The notes under the pieces: generated by a model
The model's database searches: none
What the model was told of the DNA's origin: nothing
Seen by the model: only the letters and a program-made list of their open reading frames with translations
In this document: one piece after another, positions 24,553-32,868 of the stretch
How the letters are laid out: every line of letters begins with the position of its first letter
Position numbering within the stretch: position 1 is the stretch's first letter
Position numbers and translations under genes: made by a program
Source of the DNA: JBCBRD01 sp039819785
GTDB taxonomy: Bacteria; Pseudomonadota; Alphaproteobacteria; Rhizobiales; Hyphomicrobiaceae
Reading direction: 5' to 3'
Length of the DNA: 64,000 nucleotides
NCBI GenBank assembly: GCA_039819785.1
Contig: JBCBRH010000003.1
Location: 79,397-143,396, forward strand

Positions 24553-26175
24553 ATGCCAGACGTCATCACGGGATTTATGTCAGCCGACATCCTGCAAAGC
24601 CCGCTTCTATGGACACTGATCGCATTGCAAATCGCCATGGGCGGCTTTGATGTGATTTTTCACCACGAACTCACCGAGCGGCTGGCGTGGAAGGACAACG
24701 CCTCCGGTGAATTGCGGCTCCATGCCTGGCGCAACGTGTTCTACGGCTTTCTGTTCACGTTCTTTGCCTGGGTCCAACCGCACGGAGCCATCGCTATCGC
24801 CGTGCTGATCATCCTGGTGGTGGAGATCATTATCACCCTGTGGGACTTCGTGGAAGAAGATCAGACCCGAAAACTGCCGCCAACCGAACGGGTGCTGCAC
24901 ACGCTCCTTGCCATCAACTACGGCGCGATCCTGGCTCTCGTCATGCCACTGCTCGTCATGTGGGCGGGGCAACCAACGGGTGTCGATGTCGTATCCTACG
25001 GTTTCGGGTCACTCATCCTGACTCTGGCTGGCATTGGCTGCATCGGTTTTGCCATAAGAGACACCTTCACCAGTCGACGGGCCGCCCGCTTCCAGCCGTC
25101 ATCGCCCGCGGCGTTGGCAGGCATTCTCCATGGGAAGCGCTCAGTGCTGATAACAGGTGGCACCGGCCTCGTCGGAAAAAGCTTGGCCGACAGCCTGATC
25201 GCATCGGGCCACGACGTCACGGTCCTGACGCGCGACATGGCGAAAGTGACGGGACTGAACGCCCCCGTTCGCATGATCACAAGCCTGGAGCAGGTCGAAA
25301 GCACCACCGCCATCGATGCCATCGTCGATCTGGCTGGTGAACCTGTCGCCGGTGGCCTGTGGACCAGAGCCAGGAAGCGCGAAATCCTGCTGTCGAGACT
25401 GCACATGAGCCGCCGGGTCAACGCACTCGTGGCCCGGCTTGAAAAGAAGCCAGAGGTCGTAATCTCAGCCTCCGCAGTCGGAGCCTACGGTTTAACGGGC
25501 GACGATATTCTGACCGAAGCCGACGCTGCGCCAGGTTATGACCACAACGCCCCGAGCACCCGTCGCGCCCGCGTGTTCACACATCGCGTCTGTCTTGCGC
25601 GGGAAGAAGAAGCGGCCAAGGTCCGCGCCCAGGGCGTCCGGTTCGTCGCCTTGCGAATTGGCCTCGTGCTTGACCGGGACGGTGGCCTGCTGTCCCGCAT
25701 GGTGCCGGCGTTTGACCTGGGTCTTGGCGGACCCATTGGCGATGGCCAACAGTGGATGAGTTGGATTGCCTTGCCAGATCTCGTCCGGCTCATCGCCTTT
25801 GCAATCCAGTCAGATGAACTGGACGGCGCGGTCAACGCAACGGCGCCCACCCCGGTGCGGAATGCAACGTTTGCAAAAAGCCTGGGAACAGTTCTGCACC
25901 GCCCGGCCATACTGCCGGTTCCAGGCTGGCCACTAGAGACCGTGCTCGGGGACTTTGCGCGCGAATTGCTGCTTGGCGGCCAGCGCGTCGTTCCGTTGAA
26001 GGTGACATCCGCCGGCTTCAGCTTCCAGGCAAACACGATCAACAGCGGGTTGCGTCTGGCCTTGCGGCTGCCTGACACTGTCGCCTCCCGACGCGAAGCG
26101 GTCATCCGGATCAACGCCGATGCACGCGCGCGATCCAAGCAGCAGGTGTCGGGCGCTGTCGCACACAAGGTCTGA
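24553..26175 (+). CDS. TIGR01777 family NAD(P)-dependent epimerase/oxidoreductase with N-terminal membrane domain
   Basis: The product is 540 aa. Residues 1-180 contain about four membrane spans (LLWTLIALQIAMGGFDVIFHH, AIAIAVLIILVVEIIITLWDF, then two more). Residues 195-490 are an extended-SDR fold: LITGGTGLVGKSLADSL binds the dinucleotide, and VISASAVGAYGLTGDD and the closing VLGDFARELLLGGQRVVP are typical of TIGR01777/YfcH and its DUF1731 tail. Family members without the membrane part are about 300 aa, so this is a fusion. AAAGGAGG lies 9 bases before the ATG. Pairing with DUF4166 suggests the two act together at the membrane; the substrate is unknown. Confidence 0.85.
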   Translation: MPDVITGFMSADILQSPLLWTLIALQIAMGGFDVIFHHELTERLAWKDNASGELRLHAWRNVFYGFLFTFFAWVQPHGAIAIAVLIILVVEIIITLWDFVEEDQTRKLPPTERVLHTLLAINYGAILALVMPLLVMWAGQPTGVDVVSYGFGSLILTLAGIGCIGFAIRDTFTSRRAARFQPSSPAALAGILHGKRSVLITGGTGLVGKSLADSLIASGHDVTVLTRDMAKVTGLNAPVRMITSLEQVESTTAIDAIVDLAGEPVAGGLWTRARKREILLSRLHMSRRVNALVARLEKKPEVVISASAVGAYGLTGDDILTEADAAPGYDHNAPSTRRARVFTHRVCLAREEEAAKVRAQGVRFVALRIGLVLDRDGGLLSRMVPAFDLGLGGPIGDGQQWMSWIALPDLVRLIAFAIQSDELDGAVNATAPTPVRNATFAKSLGTVLHRPAILPVPGWPLETVLGDFARELLLGGQRVVPLKVTSAGFSFQANTINSGLRLALRLPDTVASRREAVIRINADARARSKQQVSGAVAHKV

Positions 26176-26374
26176 CCAGATGACTGAACCGGCGTTGCGG
26201 CCATCGGCACACGGGCATGGTCCCAGATTGCCAAAACCGCACGCCGGCATGGTTTGATAAAATGGGCAAAGGTTCTAGAACATTCGGCGCCCACCACTTG
26301 GGACTCATGAAACGCGCGGGGCTCCTTGAATGCTTGGGCCTGCAAGGTGGGAGTGCTTGATCTACGAGGGCTGA

Positions 26375-27013
26375 ATGCACGACTGTTCAATTCATCAACT
26401 CAGCCGTTCAGACGATGCATCGTGGGCGGACTGCATGCGCATCTACCACGCGTCGTTCCCGTCCTGGGAACGCGAGCCACCCGATGTCATCGCAGCCCGC
26501 ATGGCAACGGGCCGATATACCATTCACGCAGCTGCCATTGATGGCAAAGTCATCGGGTTTCACCTGTTGGACTTCGAAGACGCGTTTTCCTACATCCTTT
26601 TTGCGTTCCTTGCGGTGGATGAAGATGCTCGCGGCCAGGGCTTTGGGACGCAATTGACGCGACATGCCATTGATCTGTTCAGGGCACGGACTGGGTACAA
26701 CTGGTTCCTCATCGAAGCAGAGGATCAGCAGGCGCGCTTTTACGGTCGCTTCGGTTTCAAAAAGTTGGATTTTCAATATTTTTCGCCGTCTTACGACGAT
26801 GAGACGCGCGTTCCAATGCACCTGATGGCAATCCCGGCCGATGAGCGGTGTGAAGCCATGGATCTCGACATCGCAAAAAAACTGGTCGAACGCCTGTACA
26901 TGAGCGGCTATAGCCTTGCCCGGACAGACCCCCGCATCCAGGCTCAGATCGACGAAATTACAGTGAGCCCGGTTCTGATCGCTTGGCCTCCAGCGCGTCC
27001 ATCTGATCAGTAA
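26375..27013 (+). CDS. GNAT family N-acetyltransferase in polyamine cluster
   Basis: The product is 212 aa. FAFLAVDEDARGQGFGTQLTRHA is the acetyl-CoA loop (RGQGFG), and WFLIEAEDQQARFYGRFGFKKLDFQYF completes the fold. About 60 residues follow the core domain. GAGG lies 5 bases before ATG 26375. Spermidine synthase starts 27 bases after its stop, followed by agmatinase and an acetylpolyamine amidohydrolase-like gene. That order suggests a polyamine acetyltransferase, but the sequence resembles general GNAT proteins more than SpeG. Substrate assignment is inference from context. Confidence 0.8.
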   Translation: MHDCSIHQLSRSDDASWADCMRIYHASFPSWEREPPDVIAARMATGRYTIHAAAIDGKVIGFHLLDFEDAFSYILFAFLAVDEDARGQGFGTQLTRHAIDLFRARTGYNWFLIEAEDQQARFYGRFGFKKLDFQYFSPSYDDETRVPMHLMAIPADERCEAMDLDIAKKLVERLYMSGYSLARTDPRIQAQIDEITVSPVLIAWPPARPSDQ

Positions 27014-27040
27014 TGAACAGCGAAATTCGGAAAGCAACCC

Positions 27041-27907
27041 GTGCTCACCTACACCCAAAAAGCGAATGCCGCCGATAGCGTCACACGAACGTTCGAAGCC
27101 CTGATCGCGCAAGGCCAGACCACTTACCAGGAATACCTTTTCTTCAAGTCCCCCGTTCACGGGACCTGTATCGCACTCGATGGTGATATTCAGTCCTGCG
27201 CATCCGATGAGGCGTTGTATCATGAAGCCCTGGTACACCCAGCCATGTTGCTGCATCCTGATCCTAGAACTGTGTTGATCATGGGCGGCGGCGAAGGCGC
27301 GACCAGCCGTGAAGTCCTGCGCCACCCAAGCGTCGAAAAGGTCGTGATGGTCGACATCGACCGTGAGTTCGTCCGCTTGTGCGTTGAGCATATCCCCGAA
27401 TGGAACGCGGGCGCATTTGACGACCCGCGCCACGAAATCCGTTACGAAGACATTCGCAAGTTCATCCCTGAAACAGACCTGCGCTTCGATGTGGTGATCG
27501 GCGACCTCGTTGATTTTGACGATGACGACGCAAACTCGATCGCTGCGGGGTTTTACTCGGACACCTTCTACGCTCAACTCAAAACCTGCCTGAATGAGAA
27601 TGCCATTCTGGCAACGCAGGCCGGACCCTTATCAACGTCCACCCTCAAGCACCACAACGGTATCCGCGCCGGACTTCAAAGCGCGTTCGGTGCGGTGCAG
27701 TCGTATGGTGTGGTGGTTCCAAGCTTTTACGGCATGTGGGGCTTCGTCATCGCCGGGCGGGGCCTTGGCGACATATCAGCCGAGGATCTCCGCAACCGTG
27801 TCATCACCGCCAGCAATAACCGCGACGTCGTTCCTCCAGCCACGGGTGCGCATGCCTTGGCAGGAGCGTTTGCCTTTCCAGACATGTTTGTGCGTGCGCT
27901 GAGCTAG
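27041..27907 (+). CDS. speE: Polyamine aminopropyltransferase (spermidine synthase)
   Basis: The product is 288 aa. YQEYLFFKSPVHGTCIALDG, DEALYHEALVHPAML, VLIMGGGEGATSREVLRHP and VVMVDIDREFVRLC are the standard SpeE blocks: GGGEG binds the decarboxylated S-adenosylmethionine, and the later acidic DVVIGDLVDFDDDD matches the gatekeeper region. The enzyme transfers aminopropyl groups to putrescine or a similar amine. The start is GTG 27041 with GGAAAG upstream. VDFDDDD in place of the usual TDP around the catalytic aspartate is slightly unusual, and the substrate could be a diamine other than putrescine. It lies in a probable operon with a GNAT gene and an agmatinase-like gene. Confidence 0.88.
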   Translation: MLTYTQKANAADSVTRTFEALIAQGQTTYQEYLFFKSPVHGTCIALDGDIQSCASDEALYHEALVHPAMLLHPDPRTVLIMGGGEGATSREVLRHPSVEKVVMVDIDREFVRLCVEHIPEWNAGAFDDPRHEIRYEDIRKFIPETDLRFDVVIGDLVDFDDDDANSIAAGFYSDTFYAQLKTCLNENAILATQAGPLSTSTLKHHNGIRAGLQSAFGAVQSYGVVVPSFYGMWGFVIAGRGLGDISAEDLRNRVITASNNRDVVPPATGAHALAGAFAFPDMFVRALS

Positions 27908-27986
27908 GCGGCAGGCCCTCCATCCCAGCCGCATTAGCAGAACGCATTAAGTGTAAATGCCCGCACCTCAAAATAGGAAACTACAT

Positions 27987-28949
27987 GTGACCGCCCCCTA
28001 TCGCTTTCAATTCCTCGAAGGCGCCGAGCCAAAAGAGGCCCATGTCTTGCTCTTGCCGATCGCGCACGACGCGACCGTATGCGGGCGCAAAGGCACGGCC
28101 AATGGGCCTGAAGCGATCTTTGAGATCAGCGGTCAGCTTGAGTACTACGAGGACGAATGTGCCTGGTCGCCATTCCAACACTTGCGCTTGCACGTGGCCG
28201 ATGAACTCAAGCCGAAAAAGAAAGAGAAAGAAGCAGCTTTCCATGATCGTATCGCCGAGGCCGCCAAGGCTATGATCGACCATGACCCGACAGAAGGCAC
28301 GCTCTCCACCGCAGTTGAAAATCAAATCGTTATAGCCATCGGCGGAGAGCACTCCATCTCACCATCGGTGATCACCGGTGTGATGCCCAAGCGCGGCACA
28401 GTCGTCGTCTTCGATGCCCACGCAGACCTGCGCACCACCTACCAGGGCACACCCTACAGCCACGCGTGCGCCGTCCATCGCATGCGCGAACTTGGCCATC
28501 GCGTCGTCCTCATCGGCGTCCGGTCCATGGCCGAATTCGAAGCTGACCGCATGAAATCCGATCAGCATATTCTGACGGTGTTCGGACGTGAGGCAAACGA
28601 CCCTGTGACGCGCACCAGCCTGATGAGTGCTCTGCATCGCTTGAAAGGTGACGTCTGGATATCCTTTGACATGGACGCATTCGATCCCTCGCTTGTGCCC
28701 AGTGTCGGCACGCCGCAACCTGGTGGATTGGACTGGCACTACGTTTCGCGCGCCCTCGAAGCCGTGATCACGGCTCCCCAGGCCCGGGTACGCGGTGCCG
28801 ATATCGTCGAGGTCATCCCAGAAAAATCAGGTGTCTCTCAATTGGTCGCAGCAAAACTCATCCAACGGATCGTGTCGCTATGGGGTAAGACACGGCGCTT
28901 CGACAAGCTGGCGGAAGAAGGCAGTCAGTCGGGTCTCGACATCGAATGA
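27987..28949 (+). CDS. speB: Agmatinase/ureohydrolase family protein
   Basis: About 320 aa. The arginase fold is shown by the manganese-binding motifs GGEHSIS, FDAHADLR, SFDMDAFDPS and DIVEVIPE, all with metal ligands intact. The family includes agmatinase (agmatine to putrescine plus urea), arginase, guanidinobutyrase and similar enzymes. Neighbouring spermidine synthase favours agmatinase. GTG 27987 is preceded by AGGAAA and is used; ATG 27957, ten codons earlier, lacks a ribosome binding site. A lysine-rich insertion (KPKKKEKEAAFHD) near residue 75 is unusual. The next gene starts 19 bases after the stop. Confidence 0.85.
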   Translation: MTAPYRFQFLEGAEPKEAHVLLLPIAHDATVCGRKGTANGPEAIFEISGQLEYYEDECAWSPFQHLRLHVADELKPKKKEKEAAFHDRIAEAAKAMIDHDPTEGTLSTAVENQIVIAIGGEHSISPSVITGVMPKRGTVVVFDAHADLRTTYQGTPYSHACAVHRMRELGHRVVLIGVRSMAEFEADRMKSDQHILTVFGREANDPVTRTSLMSALHRLKGDVWISFDMDAFDPSLVPSVGTPQPGGLDWHYVSRALEAVITAPQARVRGADIVEVIPEKSGVSQLVAAKLIQRIVSLWGKTRRFDKLAEEGSQSGLDIE

Positions 28950-28968
28950 ACCTAAAGGCTCAGCGCGC

Positions 28969-29964
28969 TTGAAACTCTTCGTCCCAACACGGCATGCCGG
29001 CCACAAACCCGCCATGGATTATTCAGACGGCCTTCCTCCATTCGCGCACCTGGAAAAACCAGACCGTGTCGACGGCGTCCTGGAAGGCTTAAGCCGCGCA
29101 GGCCAAACCGATCGTGTCATGATCGATGATCTGGCACGCCATGCAGTAGCTGACTGTCACGATGCGGATTACCTCGCATTTCTGGAAGCCATCACAGCTG
29201 AACTTGCCGGCGACGAACAATACATTCCGACAATTTTTCACGAAGACTTGGACGTAGCGCCCATCCGTTTTCAAGGTGGCCGGTTCTGCAAGGAAATCGG
29301 AACACCCATTGGCGTCAACACACTTGAAGCCGCATTGAACGCCGCCGGAGCCGCTTTGGCAGCTGCCGAACACACAGCAAAGACTAAGGAAGACACGTTT
29401 GCGCTTTGCCGCCCGCCCGGACACCACGCGGGGAAACGACGCTATGGCGGCTATTGCATCTTCAACAATGCCTACATCGCAGCACGTGCCCTCTCAAAAG
29501 CCGGACATAAACCCATCGTCCTCGACATCGATTATCACTTCGGCGACGGCGCCATTGAATTCGCAAGCCCGAGTGAACCGTACGTCTCACTGCACGCAAA
29601 TACGAAGACCACGTACCCATACCTGGGCTCGGTCCCGGACACATCCAGTGATCATGCCACGCTGATCGCTCTCGCAGACGGGATCGGTATTGCTGCTTAC
29701 ATTGATCAGCTCAACAAGGTTTTGGACACGATCGCCCGCTCCGGTTCGCACCTCATCCTCTCGCTGGGCTTTGACCTCATCGCCGACGATTACATTCAAG
29801 ACGTGCCCACGAGGATCAACGCCCGTGACTTCAATCCCATCGGCAGTGCGATCGGCGCACTCAACATGCCCATGACGTTGGTTTTAGAAGGCGGCTACAA
29901 CAAAGACCGCCTGGCAGACTGCAGCGAGGCATTCTTCAAGGGCTTCATGCCAAAGCGCGGTTGA
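28969..29964 (+). CDS. Acetylpolyamine amidohydrolase-like (histone deacetylase family)
   Basis: About 331 aa from TTG 28969, with AAAGG upstream; the first conserved residues (KLFVPTRHAGHKPAMDYSDG) follow at once. RPPGHHAGKRRYGGYCIFNN holds the catalytic His pair, DIDYHFGDGAIEF the zinc ligands Asp and His, LSLGFDLIADD the second Asp, and LEGGYN the closing motif. Bacterial class II HDAC-like enzymes include acetylpolyamine deacetylases, and location directly after spermidine synthase and agmatinase supports that role over protein deacetylation. Its last 20 bases overlap the end of bioA on the other strand. Confidence 0.85.
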   Translation: MKLFVPTRHAGHKPAMDYSDGLPPFAHLEKPDRVDGVLEGLSRAGQTDRVMIDDLARHAVADCHDADYLAFLEAITAELAGDEQYIPTIFHEDLDVAPIRFQGGRFCKEIGTPIGVNTLEAALNAAGAALAAAEHTAKTKEDTFALCRPPGHHAGKRRYGGYCIFNNAYIAARALSKAGHKPIVLDIDYHFGDGAIEFASPSEPYVSLHANTKTTYPYLGSVPDTSSDHATLIALADGIGIAAYIDQLNKVLDTIARSGSHLILSLGFDLIADDYIQDVPTRINARDFNPIGSAIGALNMPMTLVLEGGYNKDRLADCSEAFFKGFMPKRG

Positions 29965-31303
29965 GCTTCACGTGGCGCTCAAGCCAGGCCGGGAGGACTG
30001 TCGTCAACGCCGTGGCCAGAATGTCCAGATCATCATCAGGAATGTTCAGTGGCGGCGTCACGTAGACGACATCACGGAACGGCCGGATAAACACGCCAGC
30101 ATCAACGAATGCCGACCCAAGCCCGGCCATGGGAACATCGCTCGCCAGTTGCACGACACCAATCCCGCCGCGACACCTAACATCCAATACGCCCGGCAGG
30201 TTCGCCAGCGACGCAAGCCTCTCAGACAACATCCGTTCAATGCCCTGGCACTGGACGAGCCGAGGTTCCGTTTCAAACAAATCCAGTGAGGCATTTGCCG
30301 CAGCACACGCAAGCGCATTCCCCATGTAAGTCGGCCCGTGCATCAGTGCCTTCTCGGGATCGTCATCGAGAAACGCTTCAAACACATGGTCGCGCGCTAC
30401 CGTGGCAGCCAATGGCAGTGTCCCACCACTCAGCGCCTTGGACACGGTGATGATATCAGGAACGACGCCAGCTGCTTCACAAGCAAACATAGAATGACCA
30501 AGCCGTCCGAACCCGACAAAAATCTCATCAAAAATCAGTAAGATGCCGCGCCGTTCTGTTTCGTGACGCAGCACGCGCAGAACATCGGCATCATGAAAAA
30601 GCATGCCCCCGGCCCCTTGAACCATCGGCTCCACAATGACCGCGGCGATCGTGTCGCCATGTTCATCGAGTGTCTGACAAAATGCGGCTTGCGTGTCCGT
30701 GGTCTGCGGCAGCGGCACGACGATCTGCTCAGGCACCACACCGCCAAACATCGTATGCATGCCCTCCTCAGGGTCACACACACTCATCGTGGCAAACGTG
30801 TCGCCATGATACCCGCCCGTGAACGACAAGAACCGGGTCCGCTCCGCGCCGTCCGTGGCTCGGCTCAGCCCAGGTTGATACCGCCCACCTCCGCCTCGGT
30901 TGAGATGAAACTGCACCGCCATCTTCATGGCGATCTCAACCGAAACCGATCCCGATTCCGAAAAGAACACATGGTTAAGGTCGCCAGGTAACTGCTCGGC
31001 GAGCCGGGCCGCCAGCCGGTAGGGCTGCTCATGCGCCAGACCGCCAAGCATCACGTGGGACAGCGTCGCGGCCTGCCGGGTCACGGCATCGACAATATGC
31101 GGATGCTGATACCCATGTGCCGCGCACCACCACGATGCCGTGCCGTCCACCAGTTCGCGTCCATCAGCCAGCATCAGCCGTGCCCCTTTTGCACCCACGA
31201 GAGGCAGGGCTGCTGACGCAGTTTTCATCTGTGTGTAGGGCAGCCACACATGCGGTTGGCCGCTGGTGAACCAGGAAGGATGTGCCATAGGCGCTTGGGT
31301 CAT
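29945..31303 (-). CDS. bioA: Adenosylmethionine-8-amino-7-oxononanoate aminotransferase
   Basis: The product is 452 aa. HVWLPYTQM near the start, DGTASWWCAAHGYQHP, SFTGGYHGDTFATMSV, LIFDEIFVGFGRLG, the PLP-lysine motif TVSKALSGG, and HGPTYMGNALACAAA identify BioA rather than other class III aminotransferases. It uses S-adenosylmethionine as amino donor to make 7,8-diaminopelargonate in biotin synthesis. No other biotin gene is in the window, so it is isolated from a bio operon. It converges with the acetylpolyamine amidohydrolase gene, overlapping by 20 bases. ATG 31303 has only weak upstream GAAAG; ATG 31288 is possible. Confidence 0.93.
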   Translation of the reverse strand: MTQAPMAHPSWFTSGQPHVWLPYTQMKTASAALPLVGAKGARLMLADGRELVDGTASWWCAAHGYQHPHIVDAVTRQAATLSHVMLGGLAHEQPYRLAARLAEQLPGDLNHVFFSESGSVSVEIAMKMAVQFHLNRGGGGRYQPGLSRATDGAERTRFLSFTGGYHGDTFATMSVCDPEEGMHTMFGGVVPEQIVVPLPQTTDTQAAFCQTLDEHGDTIAAVIVEPMVQGAGGMLFHDADVLRVLRHETERRGILLIFDEIFVGFGRLGHSMFACEAAGVVPDIITVSKALSGGTLPLAATVARDHVFEAFLDDDPEKALMHGPTYMGNALACAAANASLDLFETEPRLVQCQGIERMLSERLASLANLPGVLDVRCRGGIGVVQLASDVPMAGLGSAFVDAGVFIRPFRDVVYVTPPLNIPDDDLDILATALTTVLPAWLERHVKLNRALA

Positions 31304-31731
31304 GGGCTTTGAGGTCGGCTTTCAAGGGTTGAGACGCAAAGTGCCGTCCAGCTTGGGGCGGCCCGCACGATATAGGATGATCCCATGGGAGCCGTCTATG
31401 CACTGGATATCCCGGCACGCCGGCCGCAGCCCAGGTTGACGGCTTGGGGCCTGAACGCATGACGACCTGCAGGCATCGCGAAGTGCTGAATTGATGCCCT
31501 CATGCTCAAATCCACACGCCAATGCTTGCACTCAACACCAAGGCGGCATATGACACCGCTTCCCACGCAGAACCGGAACGTACGCGGCGCAGGCCCGGCA
31601 CTCCGGTATGGTTCCCAGCATTGGTGATGACATAGCCGCTTTATGTGGCAGGTCGGCACATAATGCTGTGGCCAAAGCCCACTAGGCAATCTGAAAGCAC
31701 CATCAACACGGGTGCAATCGTTTGCTGATCC
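31304..31731. other. Intergenic region between bioA and tRNA-Ser
   Basis: This 428-base stretch has overlapping minus-strand open frames that run antisense through tRNA-Ser, and none is supported. It must contain the promoters of bioA and tRNA-Ser. Nothing else was recognised. Confidence 0.4.
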
Positions 31732-31821
31732 GGAGAGGTGGCTGAGTGGTCGAAAGCACCGCACTCGAAATGCGGCATACTCGCAAGGGTATCGCGGGTT
31801 CGAATCCCGCCCTCTCCGCCA
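31732..31821 (+). tRNA. tRNA-Ser (anticodon CGA)
   Basis: The acceptor pairs GGAGAGG (31732-31738) with CCTCTCC (31811-31817), then discriminator G and encoded CCA. The anticodon stem CCGCA/TGCGG encloses CTCGAAA, so the anticodon is CGA for codon UCG. The long variable arm (ATACTCGCAAGGGTAT) and T-loop GGTTCGAATCC are present. Decayed mobile-element fragments lie just downstream. Confidence 0.95.
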
Positions 31822-32005
31822 TAACATATTGATTATAAATGATAAATTTGAAATTCCCGACGGAATTCGAACTTGTCCCGGTGTTTCCGCGGGTTACGCG
31901 CGACAAGACTGTGCGACGGGTCGCAGAGACCGCATAGCGGTCCAGGGGGTCGATCTCCGCGGATGTGCGGAGGAGCCCCTGACCCTGCCCCCTTGGTGTC
32001 CGGGA

Positions 32006-32340
32006 TCATAACCAGAGACTGTTCGGGTTTTGGCCCTTGTAGGACCGGGTCGCAAACTCGTTCGGCATAAGCCCGCCAAGGCTCGTATAGGGGCGCTCCT
32101 CGTTATGGTCGGTTTGCCATTCCGCGATTAGCCGTTGGGCTTGCCAGAGCGACCGGAATAGCGTCTCGTTCAGCAACTCATCGTCCAGCCATAGCCGTCC
32201 GAGTTTGGCTTGTTTTGCGGAACCTTTAGCCGCCCACGTTGCCAGAGCCGTTCCTCTCGTTTGTCGATCACGTGCCAGCCTGCATCATGCAGGAGAGCGA
32301 CGACACCGGAGGAGGCCAAGGGTCGCCACCTCTTCTTCGA
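32006..32340 (-). pseudogene. Remnant of an IS3-family (IS407-like) transposase OrfB
   Basis: Two frames on the minus strand carry pieces of one transposase. The first (to about 32170) reads VVALLHDAGWHVIDKREERL and then QRGRLKVPQNKP, the N-terminal helix region. The second (about 32215 to the TGA at 32006) reads GRLWLDD, then ELLNETLFRSLWQAQ, WQTDHNEERPYTSLG and LMPNEFATRSY, the C-terminal end of the integrase core. Between GRLWLDD and ELLNETLF the whole DDE domain is missing, and the frames are shifted, so it is a dead element with an internal deletion. Confidence 0.75.
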
Positions 32341-32479
32341 TCTCGAACCAACCGAGGCGTTGGCCGACTGGTCAGGTTGACTAATTTCCAAGTGGCCGCC
32401 TCCAGACCGATCTTGGTATCGCTGGGCTGACCGCAACACTTTGGAGATCGCGGCACTGGCCGGGACCGCGCCGCATATC

Positions 32480-32640
32480 AACAATTTCGAACTCGTTTCA
32501 CCGGACGCCATCGTGTCCGAGACGCGCTTTCAGCACGACACGAACTCGCCATGCCTGGCGGCGCCGAGACCTGAGACGTGGCCGTCGATCTTCACATTAC
32601 AGGGCGGGTCGGTGAACACCATCTGCGCACGGCCCCGCCG
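32480..32640 (-). pseudogene. Remnant of a DNA methyltransferase (ParB-like/DNA methylase type)
   Basis: The minus strand reads AQMVFTDPPCNVKIDGHVSG and then AARHGEF before a stop, and MASGETSSK shortly after in the same frame. The pattern matches N-6 adenine methylases, which read DPPYN...DGH...REFAMASGEM; here the catalytic DPPY is DPPC and stop codons interrupt the frame. Only a short block survives. Confidence 0.6.
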
Positions 32641-32868
32641 TCACGCGGCTTGGCACAGTGATCTCAGGTCGTTGTCCAATAATTCCTGCCTGCTGCCGTT
32701 CCAACCTGGGCATGCGAATTCGCGCATTAACCGAAACTGAGCCACAACAGGCAAAATGGAGGCCATACCACTTTCTCGGCTTTGCTCAGCTTCTGTGGCT
32801 GGGTAGAGCGTGCGCTCTATGAAAGGTCGAGTTGACATACTCTGGCGGTTTCAAAACGCGCCCGGCCA

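Noticed and set aside
26408..27577. A 389-codon minus-strand open frame
   Set aside because: It is antisense to the GNAT and spermidine synthase genes, both of which have clear family motifs; its own translation shows none.
31396..31827. A 143-codon minus-strand ORF over tRNA-Ser
   Set aside because: It crosses the tRNA gene in antisense, a common source of false ORFs.
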